A stretch of 15,559 nt of DNA from positions 1-15,559 of the forward strand of contig CANNIJ010000031.1 of assembly GCA_947505025.1 (NCBI GenBank), given 5' to 3'. The translations under genes were made by a program, and so were the position numbers. The notes under the pieces were generated by a model that was given only the letters and a program-made list of their open reading frames with translations, did no database searches and had not been told where the DNA came from. Positions 8,001 through 14,975 of this stretch are shown here, piece after piece; within the stretch, counting starts at the first letter, position 1; every line of letters starts with the position of its first letter. This DNA comes from Legionellaceae bacterium. Its GTDB lineage: Bacteria > Pseudomonadota > Gammaproteobacteria > Legionellales > Legionellaceae.

Positions 8001-10255
8001 GGCAGCCTGATCTGGGGGCATTACAATTGATTTGTATTTGCGTGGAAGTAATAGCCAGAACAGCATATCAATTGAGTCATGAAAAACCATCAAAAATCAT
8101 TAGTCAATCGCTAAATACAACTCAAATTATGGCTTTATATGCCATGTTAAACCACGAGAGTAATCAGTTGATCAGTCAAATTGATACCGGCGAGGGCAAA
8201 TCACGTATTATGATGATTTTGGCCGCCTGCAAAGCGGTCCAAGGCCAGACAGTAGATTTTTTAACTAGCGATATGCAACTGGCAGAGCGTGATTATTTAT
8301 CTTATAAGCAATTTTTTACTGCGCTCCAGATACCAACTAGTTTAATTTCTTTAAATACGCCTGCAGAATTATATCAAAAATCCGGTGTTAACTTTACAGA
8401 TAATGGCCAGCTGCTGTTATTACGTAATCGCTGTGATATAGAGCTAAAAGCTGATTATTTAGATCCAGAATCGCAACGTCGATGCTTGTTGGTGGATGAG
8501 GTGGATAAATTCACGCATGATAAAAGCCAAGATTCTTATAATTATGCTGCACCATCAAAAAAACTCGCGGGCTATGTTTGGATATACCCGAACCTGGTTC
8601 GTTTTGTAGAAAGATTCAAACAAGATGAAGGATTTGATCCATCGACGCATTTAGCTGACTTTATCGGGTACATTGGTGAGAGTGTGGTGGATATTGTTCA
8701 TAAGTCTGATTTGTTGAGATTGAAAGACAGCGATCCACAGCAAATCGCGACTTGGTTGCGTTCAGCGCATACAGCATGGTATATGGAAGCCGACAAAGAT
8801 TATATCTTGTCATCTAAATTATATTTGCTGCGCGATAGCCAGGGGAATGCACGTTATTCACGTAAAATTTTCGTTCTTGATAATGGACGTCCAGTTGACG
8901 GCAGCTCATATTCTGAAGGTTTGCATCAATGTCTGTGTGCTAAAGAAAACATTGCACTAAACGATGAGTCTTTTATGATTATGCCGGAAAATCTGACTCG
9001 CCGAGCATCATTTCCAGTTAATTTTATGGATAATTATAAGAGTGGAGCGATCTATGGTGTGAGTGGTACAACACGCAGTGCTGCACCACTAGAAGATTTT
9101 AAATATATGACGGTTCCACGTGAAAAACCATTAATTCGAGATGATAAGCACGTTTGGTTGGCGAAAGATGAAGATCAACAAATCAGCTTTATCCTGCGCG
9201 CTATTAGGCATAATAATTCGCGCCCGGTATTATTAATTTGTAAAGACGATCAGCAGAGTGCACGCCTTTATACGGCATTACAAGCAGTAATTAAACCGTC
9301 TAATCTTCAATTTGTTCATGGATTGACGGAAAAAGCTGCTGAAATAGATGCTATACAACGTGCAGGAACCCAAGAGATTGTGACTATATCAACTGCAGGG
9401 ATGATGGGGCGTGGCGTTGATATTAACGCAGATAACTTACTGGTACTTGCCGCTTACGTGCCTACTGAGTCAGATGAAATCCAGATCAAAGGACGTACAG
9501 CACGTGTAGGTAAACCCGGCGAGTATCGGATGATTCCGAATATGTCTGATTCAGAGTATCCATTAAATGGTCGTACTTATAACGTGCACAATGAGGTTTT
9601 AAAATCACAAAAGCAGCGACAATGCACAGCAGTTTTTCAGAAATACGTGTGCTCAGTATATGCTGGATTTCTGGAGGGGATTACTCAAGGCTTTTTAAGT
9701 GAACTTAAAGCATGCCCAGTTGACCAGCAGATCCAGAGCTTAGAAGCCTGGGGACAGTTTTTAGGTGAAATGCAAAAAGACTGGAGTCTGCAGCGTGAAA
9801 CATTATTCAACGCAGTTAACGATCAGAATCAAACGCAGTTCTCAGAAATATTTAATGCTTTTACCACCAAGTGGCAGAGTAAAGCTGGTTTGAGCCCTGT
9901 AGAAAACCCAGTAGACAACAATCCAGTATTTTTTAAGCCCAAAAAACAGCCAATCAAAGTGCAGCGCGATTATGATCCTGGTGATGACGGTCAGGCTAGA
10001 ATATATTCAACATTGTTTCCCAAGACCTGGGCTACGCTGCGTGGTGAAAGAAATTGGTTTGCAGATTATCATGCATGGCGCGAAGGGCGAGGTCTTTTAT
10101 TTCCAGATTTCATGGCAGTGCTTAATGGTGAGCGAGATCTTTTTGCCAACTTGTATGCAACAATTGCTCGCTGGCTTGCTGAGCTGAAGGAATGGTTGGC
10201 TGCCAAAGAAGGCTCGCCGGTTAATCCCGGCTGTTCGCTGGTGCCAGTGACTTAA
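5051..10255 (+). CDS. Giant protein with C-terminal SecA-like helicase ATPase; function unknown
   Basis: This 1734-residue protein starts at GTG with GGAGAG six to nine bases upstream. Residues 1 to about 1000 are not recognised. They look soluble and mostly helical, with no signal peptide and no clear membrane segment. From about 1030 the sequence follows SecA: TGEGKS Walker A (1046-1051), FLTSDMQLAERD (SecA has a similar 'V-N-D-Y-L-A-x-R-D'), and DEVD Walker B (1149-1152). These are followed by SGTT (1338-1341, SecA 'TGT'), GMMGRGVDI (1450-1458) and QIKGRTAR (1478-1485) with likely arginine fingers R1482 and R1485. The gap between DEVD and SGTT is close to that holding the SecA preprotein cross-linking domain. 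No SecA zinc tail is seen. Instead, two copies of a 28-residue repeat start at 1655 and 1683. All motor motifs look intact, so activity is likely, but substrate and location are unknown. It is unlikely to be the housekeeping SecA. Confidence 0.85.
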   Translation: MPKENTSTQIHVEYITEVATYSDVQLAAYSPHSSQVTLIDKNNFAHMLLDCGQDAIIDNHLRWDLLFGHSPTYTEINNHYPKYLTTASSDKIIQHIIQFSSGIDFQHLPRGFILTKNPGSGVRDVLHYDEYYAELQAKDSNQDLAITLMTQEELRSAPIQSVKFTGDQAAWYAFLQSKRIAGDKIFCTESQLSNAFICFSNLIQRIGLEYNCPEFSDSLCSDTGNPIILLGRWATVLSNPRLKKLDILEQWRAIPQLPLMQSYLAITAITYYALDQRSCGFVLPEMELDQTPEDDGFRPVGEIHLDNPVAFWRYLAYQSRCNSIDFYKSAWREIDSIASSLNITTKTMMLQILVASTNQPDHSAKINEQHALKAWHNVCQVVAFGPLGLINRDYSDSVIISLHRLSAKPNLVFLDSIAKHIKDNIYSPGALLILNDKLGLLVKNLKNSLYHGSKFYFIEQNWKELSIKLYVELQYELYRRTGGTSDVDDPNYAVDHINSSLQFTSLAANLSTFQLQNVQHIKDVLSIWPEENIEQLAFCLDLFNEAESNAGLTPQRLSKLIQDISGSTYAADSNWKSLLLDLLSKDFIQNFAPGYFENKKQQILNTSNGLTTWQIANIEKCAFPPTESASLQRLENAMVKLNHGLEPEYLANINDQLLNLQSILTPEDFTLFISRLESMQVQVATNYVAGAGLINLLFRTRKLDGFNQIFVRNYIEQSSVNLLEKFIMFVENILPLIKSHELKMNKLILQETLATVVLNSAWDDGVHYQESVKQLIFQLNHAVTVHSHIEHYLLDCLNHMPDKNSPEYMHGVCNFVKNIYDLTDILPAYVIYSLMAKFHVAPRSLIQLIAQVKQSSNQPLMMRFISCLIDNNLSIDGLEQLIPYFNQHQDKLEQFSQPPYVDIPRSLEWSRLKNFTDQYTKFSLEPYGPRSSPDSFNIAKYRLQRNQFIGIASNIFTDNIGDEILKELIDNRVKTMSQLIECFRQPDLGALQLICICVEVIARTAYQLSHEKPSKIISQSLNTTQIMALYAMLNHESNQLISQIDTGEGKSRIMMILAACKAVQGQTVDFLTSDMQLAERDYLSYKQFFTALQIPTSLISLNTPAELYQKSGVNFTDNGQLLLLRNRCDIELKADYLDPESQRRCLLVDEVDKFTHDKSQDSYNYAAPSKKLAGYVWIYPNLVRFVERFKQDEGFDPSTHLADFIGYIGESVVDIVHKSDLLRLKDSDPQQIATWLRSAHTAWYMEADKDYILSSKLYLLRDSQGNARYSRKIFVLDNGRPVDGSSYSEGLHQCLCAKENIALNDESFMIMPENLTRRASFPVNFMDNYKSGAIYGVSGTTRSAAPLEDFKYMTVPREKPLIRDDKHVWLAKDEDQQISFILRAIRHNNSRPVLLICKDDQQSARLYTALQAVIKPSNLQFVHGLTEKAAEIDAIQRAGTQEIVTISTAGMMGRGVDINADNLLVLAAYVPTESDEIQIKGRTARVGKPGEYRMIPNMSDSEYPLNGRTYNVHNEVLKSQKQRQCTAVFQKYVCSVYAGFLEGITQGFLSELKACPVDQQIQSLEAWGQFLGEMQKDWSLQRETLFNAVNDQNQTQFSEIFNAFTTKWQSKAGLSPVENPVDNNPVFFKPKKQPIKVQRDYDPGDDGQARIYSTLFPKTWATLRGERNWFADYHAWREGRGLLFPDFMAVLNGERDLFANLYATIARWLAELKEWLAAKEGSPVNPGCSLVPVT
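10013..10180 (+). repeat. Tandem 28-residue protein repeat at the C-terminus of the SecA-like protein
   Basis: Residues 1655-1682 and 1683-1710 are two consecutive copies. Copy 1 begins LFPKTWATLRGERNWFA and copy 2 begins LFPDFMAVLNGERDLFA. Eleven of the first 22 positions are identical, with pattern LFPxxxAxLxGERxxFAxxxA. The copies are diverged at DNA level, so this is an old duplication and not a slippage artefact. No third copy was found on either side. Confidence 0.75.
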
Positions 10256-11289
10256 CTCAAGTCTTCTGCTGGGGTTTGCTTTAGTTCGTCGATTAAATGC
10301 ATTAATGCATAACACAAAGCTTGTGTACCTTCAGAACGAATGGCCGAGATTATAAATACTGGTGCTTGCCAGTCTAGACCGTCAATAATCCGTTTGACGG
10401 CTAGATCCCGTGCGGCTTGATCCGGCAATAGATCTACTTTGTTCAGGACCAGCCAACGTGGTTTATTTAATAGCTCAGGATCATATTCGGCTAATTCATG
10501 GAGAATTGCCTGGGCATTGACCACTGGGTCTTGTTCGTCAAATGGAGCTACGTCGATGACGTGTAATAAAATACAGGTGCGTGATAAATGTTTGAGAAAG
10601 CGTAGACCCAGACCAGCGCCGGCGGAAGCTCCTTCAATTAAGCCAGGAATATCTGCCATTACAAAACTTTTATGTCCGCCAACATCAACCACACCTAATC
10701 CAGGATGAAGTGTGGTAAAAGGATAGTCGGCAACTTTTGGTTTGGCGGCACTAACACTGCGAATTAACGTGGATTTACCCGCATTAGGTAGTCCAAGCAA
10801 GCCCACATCAGCTAGTACGCGTAACTCAACACGTAAATGACGGGCCTGCCCAGCTGAGCCCTTGCTGGTTTGGCGTGGCGCACGATTAATACTACTTTTA
10901 TAGCGCGTGTTACCCAGCCCATGAAAGCCACCTTGAGCAATCAAGACACGGTCACCAGCATTTTTTAAATCTGCAAGTTGCTCACCAGTATCAATATCGT
11001 ATGCTAGTGTGCCCACAGGGACTGGAATGATCAAGTCATCACCGCGTCGACCAGCACAATTAGCACCCATGCCACATTCACCGTTAGCGGCTTTAAAATG
11101 ACGCTTATATCTAAAATCAATTAAAGTATTGAGTTCAGAGTCTGCTTCAAAATACACGCAACCACCATTGCCACCGTCACCGCCGTCAGGACCTCCGAAC
11201 GGAATAAATTTTTCACGTCGAAAACTTAAACAGCCATGACCGCCATTGCCTGCATCTACCTTGATTATAGCTTCATCAACAAATCGCAT
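10252..11289 (-). CDS. obgE: Obg GTPase (CgtA), ribosome assembly and stress control
   Basis: This is an essential GTPase that binds the 50S precursor and links late ribosome assembly to nutrient state. It has 345 residues. The glycine-rich Obg fold occupies about 1-158 (FGGPDGGDGGNGG). The G domain has G1 GLPNAGKST (166-174), switch I FTTLHPG, G3 DIPG (213-216) followed by LIEGASAGAGLG, G4 NKVD (283-286), and G5 in IISAIRSEG. The C-terminal tail is short, without the long acidic extension seen in some relatives. It is the last gene of rplU-rpmA-obgE, five bases after the rpmA stop. It has no strong ribosome binding site of its own, which suggests coupling to rpmA. Its stop codon overlaps that of the convergent giant gene in the four bases TTAA (10252-10255), with no terminator visible. 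Confidence 0.96.
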   Translation of the reverse strand: MRFVDEAIIKVDAGNGGHGCLSFRREKFIPFGGPDGGDGGNGGCVYFEADSELNTLIDFRYKRHFKAANGECGMGANCAGRRGDDLIIPVPVGTLAYDIDTGEQLADLKNAGDRVLIAQGGFHGLGNTRYKSSINRAPRQTSKGSAGQARHLRVELRVLADVGLLGLPNAGKSTLIRSVSAAKPKVADYPFTTLHPGLGVVDVGGHKSFVMADIPGLIEGASAGAGLGLRFLKHLSRTCILLHVIDVAPFDEQDPVVNAQAILHELAEYDPELLNKPRWLVLNKVDLLPDQAARDLAVKRIIDGLDWQAPVFIISAIRSEGTQALCYALMHLIDELKQTPAEDLS

Positions 11290-11294
11290 TAAGT

Positions 11295-11576
11295 CTAAGC
11301 TGCCTGTTGTTCAAAAAGATCGATAGGTTCAATCATTACAAATTTACGTGATTTTGGACCTTTGGTCATGAATTTCACCAAACCAGTGACACGTGCATAG
11401 ATTGTATGATCACGACCTAATCCAGTACCATCACCAGAATGAAATTTTGTTCCGCGTTGACGTACAATGATTTCGCCAGCTAAAACAAACTGACCACCTG
11501 AACGCTTGACCCCAAGGAACTTGGGATTCGAATCGCGTCCATTACGCGTACTACCGCCTGCTTTCTTATGAGCCAT
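11295..11576 (-). CDS. rpmA: 50S ribosomal protein L27
   Basis: This 93-residue protein starts MAHKKAGGSTRNGRDS, the classic bacterial L27 N-terminus that reaches toward the peptidyl transferase centre. No cleavable N-terminal extension of the Firmicutes kind is present. The body contains LGVKRSGGQFVLAGEIIVRQRGTKFHSG, highly conserved. GAGGA lies about nine bases before the ATG. It sits between rplU (21-base gap) and obgE (5-base gap) in the order conserved across bacteria. Confidence 0.98.
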   Translation of the reverse strand: MAHKKAGGSTRNGRDSNPKFLGVKRSGGQFVLAGEIIVRQRGTKFHSGDGTGLGRDHTIYARVTGLVKFMTKGPKSRKFVMIEPIDLFEQQAA

Positions 11577-11597
11577 TTTTTATGTCCTCAAAGGATA

Positions 11598-11903
11598 TCA
11601 ATTAATCGCTGTAATTTGAATTTGTGTATAATTTTGTCTGTGACCCATTTGTTTCATATGGTGCTTACGACGACGAAATTTAATGATTTTAATTTTCTTA
11701 TGCCGACCATGTTCAAGAATTGTTGCGCTCACCACTGCATTTTCTACAAAAGGTGTGCCCAAGGTTATTTTTGATTCATTCGAAATCATCATAACTTGAA
11801 AATTAACTGTGCTGCCCGCATCTTCAGGCAGTGTTTCTACCTTCAGGACGTCCCCGATTGTGACGCGGTATTGTTTACCACCCGTCTTTATAACTGCATA
11901 CAT
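11598..11903 (-). CDS. rplU: 50S ribosomal protein L21
   Basis: The product is a 101-residue protein of the large subunit, close to the usual length of about 103. It starts MYAVIKTGGKQYRV, the standard L21 N-terminus, and ends in a basic tail. I chose ATG 11901-11903. The frame is open five codons further to a TTG at 11918, but that TTG overlaps the GGAGAG ribosome binding site, which is correctly placed seven bases before the ATG. It is the first gene of the rplU-rpmA-obgE operon. Confidence 0.97.
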   Translation of the reverse strand: MYAVIKTGGKQYRVTIGDVLKVETLPEDAGSTVNFQVMMISNESKITLGTPFVENAVVSATILEHGRHKKIKIIKFRRRKHHMKQMGHRQNYTQIQITAIN

Positions 11904-11943
11904 AGATGTACTCTCCAACTCGCCTGATGGTTCAAAGTGCTGT

Positions 11944-11973
11944 ATTCTATAATAAGTTCCACTAAGACTTCAA
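11944..11973 (-). promoter_or_regulatory. Predicted promoter of rplU-rpmA-obgE
   Basis: On the minus strand, -35 TTGAAG (11973-11968) is followed by either -10 TATAGA (11951-11946, 16-base spacer) or TAGAAT (11949-11944, 18-base spacer). Transcription would start roughly 30-40 bases before the rplU ATG. Its -35 overlaps the predicted -35 of the divergent rplY promoter. Confidence 0.45.
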
Positions 11974-11997
11974 GTTGATTTTAAATTATTGTATACT
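11969..11997 (+). promoter_or_regulatory. Predicted promoter of rplY-pth-ychF
   Basis: The -10 TATACT (11992-11997) differs from consensus at one base. Seventeen bases upstream is TTCAAG (11969-11974), a weak -35. The better hexamer TTGATT (11975-11980) is only 11 bases from the -10, too close to serve. The predicted start is near 12004. Confidence 0.4.
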
Positions 11998-12002
11998 GCG
12001 TC

Positions 12003-12044
12003 GCTCTGGCTTGAGAGCACCTGGTCGCAAGGTTGCCTGCAAGC
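12003..12044 (+). promoter_or_regulatory. Structured rplY leader, candidate L25 autoregulatory site
   Basis: In the mRNA leader, GCTCT (12003-12007) can pair with AGAGC (12014-12018), leaving loop GGCTTG. The loop bases GCTTG (12009-12013) are complementary to CAAGC (12040-12044), so an H-type pseudoknot is possible about 12 bases before the Shine-Dalgarno. In E. coli rplY is reported to be repressed by its own product through the leader. That this leader does the same is inference, and the helices are only five pairs each. Confidence 0.25.
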
Positions 12045-12065
12045 TGATTATTTATGGAGACAAAA

Positions 12066-12734
12066 ATGTCAACAATTACTTTAGAAGCAGCTGTACGATC
12101 TGACCTGGGGAAAGGTGCGAGCCGCCGCCTGCGTCGTCTTGAAAATAAAGTGCCGGCCATTGTTTACGGTGGTGTTAAAGATCCACAAAGCATCCACTTG
12201 GACCACTTTAAGGTGCTGAAAGCATTAGAAAATGAAAGCATTTACGCTAGTGTTTTTCCTTTGCATATTGACGGTGTAGCTGAGCAAGTGATTTTAAAAA
12301 GTTTGCAACGTCACCCGTTTAAGCCAGTAATTTTACATATGGATTTCCAGCGTGTGACTGATACTGAAGTCTTAGTTCGTAAAGTTCCGTTACATTTTAT
12401 CAATGATGATAAAGCCCCAGGTGTTAAAGCCGGTGGTATTATTCATCATACAATGACTGCGGTTGAAATACGTGGTGCAGTACATGATTTACCTGAATTT
12501 ATCAGCGTAGATCTGGCTAATATGCAGTTAGATGATATATTGCATCTATCTGATATTGTATTGTCAGCAAAGTTACATTTTGCAGTAGATCCTTTAGTAG
12601 CAGGGCATGATTTACCAATCGCTAGCATTCACAAACCAAGTGTAGTAGTTGAGCCAGAGCTAGAAACAACAGCTGCGGTAGTTGAAACTGAGGCTGAAGC
12701 TGAAGAAAATATTGATCTAAACACGCCAGATTAA
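12066..12734 (+). CDS. rplY: 50S ribosomal protein L25, long Ctc/TL5 form
   Basis: L25 binds 5S rRNA in the central protuberance. This is the two-domain form of 222 residues. The N-terminal 5S-binding domain starts MSTITLEAAVRSDLGKGASRRLRR and includes KVPAIVYGG. It is followed by the C-terminal beta domain (about 95-190) and a tail of about 30 residues rich in Glu, Val and Ala. I place the start at ATG 12066, because GGAG (12056-12059) lies six bases upstream and the protein then begins like the family. The in-frame ATG at 12054 overlaps that ribosome binding site and is rejected. It is the first gene of the operon, with pth seven bases downstream. Confidence 0.95.
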   Translation: MSTITLEAAVRSDLGKGASRRLRRLENKVPAIVYGGVKDPQSIHLDHFKVLKALENESIYASVFPLHIDGVAEQVILKSLQRHPFKPVILHMDFQRVTDTEVLVRKVPLHFINDDKAPGVKAGGIIHHTMTAVEIRGAVHDLPEFISVDLANMQLDDILHLSDIVLSAKLHFAVDPLVAGHDLPIASIHKPSVVVEPELETTAAVVETEAEAEENIDLNTPD

Positions 12735-12741
12735 GCTGTAA

Positions 12742-13335
12742 GTGTCGATATTATTACCAATCAAGCTCATTGTTGGGTTACAAAATCCAGGTCCTGATTA
12801 TGCCCAAACGCGGCATAATGCAGGTGCTTGGTTTGTAACCTCTTTGAGTGCTCAGCAAAATCTAAAGTTCTCGACTGATAAAAAATTTAATGCATTGTTG
12901 GCAGCATGGCCTGATCGGGCATGTACCTTGATGTTACCATTGAGTTTTATGAACCACAGTGGGCATGCATTACGTGCTTTTTGTCATTTTTACCGGATTT
13001 CTCCTGCGGAAGTTTTAGTTGCACACGATGATTTAGATCTTTCGGTAGGACGGATCAAATTAAAAACTGGTGGCGGCCATGGTGGTCATCGAGGACTTAG
13101 GGACATTATTGCACAATTAGGCAGTGCAGATTTTCATCGTATACGCATAGGTATAGGTCATCCTGGCACTAAAGAACAAGTTGTAGATCATGTATTAGCG
13201 GTACCGTCGCGCGCAGATCGTCAGCAGATCCTGCTAGCTACAGACCGTGCTCTGAACGTAATTCAAACTATAATCGCGGGTGATACCGCTGCTGCTATGA
13301 ATATTCTAAATAATGAGGGTACAGATGGGATTTAA
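12742..13335 (+). CDS. pth: Peptidyl-tRNA hydrolase
   Basis: Pth frees tRNA from peptidyl-tRNAs that drop off the ribosome. It has 197 residues, the normal size. The expected motifs are IVGLQNPGPDYAQTRHNAG with N15 and catalytic H25, LPLSFMNHSG with N71, VAHDDLDL with D96/D97, and the loop GGGHGGHRGLRDI (110-122). The start is GTG 12742 with only a weak ribosome binding site. It lies seven bases after the rplY stop, so coupling is likely. No better start exists before the conserved IKLIVGL segment. The last 11 bases overlap ychF. Confidence 0.95.
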   Translation: MSILLPIKLIVGLQNPGPDYAQTRHNAGAWFVTSLSAQQNLKFSTDKKFNALLAAWPDRACTLMLPLSFMNHSGHALRAFCHFYRISPAEVLVAHDDLDLSVGRIKLKTGGGHGGHRGLRDIIAQLGSADFHRIRIGIGHPGTKEQVVDHVLAVPSRADRQQILLATDRALNVIQTIIAGDTAAAMNILNNEGTDGI

Positions 13336-14416
13336 ATGTGGAATTGTTGGATTGCCCAACGTAGGAAAATCAACATTATTTAATGCCTTGACGCAAGCAG
13401 GTATAGCCGCAGCAAATTATCCTTTTTGTACCATTGAGCCGAATGTTGGGGTGGTTACGGTACCTGATCTTAGGCTGGACGCGTTACAGTCAATTGTACA
13501 GCCAGAACGTGTTGTGCCGGCGGTGATGCAGTTTGTGGATATTGCTGGTTTAGTCAAGGGTGCTGCGAGCGGTGAAGGCCTGGGCAATAAATTTTTAGCT
13601 ACGATTCGTGAAACCGATGCTATTGCTCATGTAGTACGTTGTTTTGAAGATTCAAACGTTTTGCACGTGCATAATCTAGTCAACCCATTGCATGACATAG
13701 ATATTATTAATACAGAATTGGCTTTGGCTGATATGGATTCAATTGAAAAAGCATTATTAAAAGTGTCTAAATCAAGTAAATCTGGCCAAAAAGACGCGGT
13801 GTTTGAAAAGCAGACACTAGAAAAAATTAAGGAACATTTGGACGCAGGTCATGCGGTACGTACTTTAGATTTATCTGAAGAAGAGTGTGTGGTTAGTCAG
13901 CGGTTATGCTTGTTAACAGCCAAACCAGTTTTATATATTGCTAATGTTGATGATCAAGGGTACGAAAATAATCCGTTATTAGATCAGGTACGTGATTTTG
14001 CTGCAACAGAAGGGATGAATGTGGTGGCATTATGTGCGGCGACTGAGGCTACACTAATGGAGCTTGATAGCGCTGATCGCCAAGAATTTATGGCTGATTT
14101 GGGTTTACTTGAGCCAGGTTTAAATCGCGTAATCCGTGCTGGATATGAGTTGCTGGGCTTGCAAACCTATTTTACTGCGGGCGTAAAAGAAGTGCGTGCA
14201 TGGACAATTCGACGTGGTGCAACAGCACCACAAGCTGCAGCAGTGATCCATACTGACTTTGAGCGCGGCTTTATCCGCGCAGAAGTCATGGCTTACCAAG
14301 CTTTTGTTGCACATGCCGGAGAGCAGGGCGCTAAAGAAGCAGGTAAATTACGCTTGGAAGGTAAGTCTTACATTGTAAATGATGGTGATGTGATGCATTT
14401 CCTGTTTAATGTATAA
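13325..14416 (+). CDS. ychF: YchF/OLA1-family ribosome-associated ATPase
   Basis: YchF is an Obg-related P-loop protein that prefers ATP and binds the ribosome; it has been linked to stress responses. It has 363 residues, exactly the standard length. G1 is GLPNVGKST near the N-terminus, and G3 lies in DIAGLVKGAASGEGLG. The G4 position reads NVDD in YIANVDDQG, where GTPases have NKxD, in keeping with ATP use. The TGS domain fills the C-terminus (YFTAGVKEVRAWTIRRG to MHFLFNV). I choose ATG 13325, because GAGGG (13315-13319) is five bases upstream and the protein then starts MGFKCGIVGLPNVGKST. The in-frame ATG 13313 is rejected. It overlaps the pth end by 11 bases. An AT-rich 8-bp palindrome (14409-14427) spans its stop codon. 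Confidence 0.97.
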   Translation: MGFKCGIVGLPNVGKSTLFNALTQAGIAAANYPFCTIEPNVGVVTVPDLRLDALQSIVQPERVVPAVMQFVDIAGLVKGAASGEGLGNKFLATIRETDAIAHVVRCFEDSNVLHVHNLVNPLHDIDIINTELALADMDSIEKALLKVSKSSKSGQKDAVFEKQTLEKIKEHLDAGHAVRTLDLSEEECVVSQRLCLLTAKPVLYIANVDDQGYENNPLLDQVRDFAATEGMNVVALCAATEATLMELDSADRQEFMADLGLLEPGLNRVIRAGYELLGLQTYFTAGVKEVRAWTIRRGATAPQAAAVIHTDFERGFIRAEVMAYQAFVAHAGEQGAKEAGKLRLEGKSYIVNDGDVMHFLFNV

Positions 14417-14427
14417 ATGTTATACAT

Positions 14428-14455
14428 GTCGATCTATGATACATAGTTTATCGAC
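14428..14455. repeat. Imperfect palindrome just after ychF
   Basis: GTCGAT (14428-14433) pairs with ATCGAC (14450-14455), and directly inside it CTATG (14434-14438) pairs with CATAG (14442-14446) around loop ATA. The right arm carries a TTT bulge. No T run follows on either strand, so it is not a typical intrinsic terminator. It may be an mRNA 3' stabilising hairpin or mark the left boundary of the transposase relic. Confidence 0.45.
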
Positions 14456-14465
14456 TAAAACAAAA

Positions 14466-14975
14466 ATGGATCATGATGATAAATGCTCACAAAAAGTACC
14501 ATTGAAAGCGCCTGCCATTAAATGTTAAACGAAGCATTGGGATTGAGTCACTGAAAGACCCGGCTACGATTGTTGATATATCCAACCGATTTAATGTCAG
14601 CCGTAACTCAGTCTATAAGCAACAAGCTATAGCTTTGAACACAGTTAATCCAGCGTTCGAGCAAACGGATAATGAGATTCTTTATTATATCCCGCTAACC
14701 AAGGCCTATATTCAGCGGGCTGTTACGGCTCTATATTTGGTTTTTCGTGCAGGTTCTCGAGATATTATGTCTTTTATGGATCTCATTTTCGACTATTCTC
14801 GGAAGTGTAATAAACTGAGTGAATTTTATAGACGTTTAATTGAAAAATATGATGAATTCGACATGAAAACATGTAAAATTAACGTGATTCAGCATAAAAA
14901 CCAGATTTTCAGTCAATGATACCGTATTTTGTTGGTGTCATTCTACTAAAGATCATAAACCATGTTGAAATGTAG
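14466..14975 (+). pseudogene. Degraded transposase, N-terminal half, with several frameshifts
   Basis: Three reading frames join into one transposase-like sequence. ATG 14466 opens a short frame (MDHDDKCSQKVPLKAPAIKC, stop at 14526-14528). One base out of frame, 14506-14919 continues with RSIGIESLKDPATIVDISN, then RFNVSRNSVYKQQ, a helix-turn-helix. It goes on to EILYYIPLTKAYIQRAV and RDIMSFMDLIFDY, which resembles transposases with 'D-E-V-L-F-Y-L-P-V-T-K-A-W' after an HTH. It stops after NQIFSQ, where such proteins usually continue. The next frame from 14913 reads SMIPYFVGVILL and ends at TAG 14973-14975. Within 14792-14815 an alternative frame reads TILGSVIN, suggesting a further pair of indels. 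The C-terminal half is missing. Family assignment is from memory of the pattern. The fragment at 1-112 looks like the later part of the same kind of protein. Confidence 0.6.

Noticed and set aside
10216..10231. GCCGG/CCGGC hairpin near the end of the giant gene as a terminator
   Set aside because: No T run follows on either strand and it lies inside the coding sequence.
14409..14427. AT-rich palindrome over the ychF stop codon as a terminator
   Set aside because: The stem is almost all A-T with a three-base loop and there is no T run, so it should be too weak to terminate.
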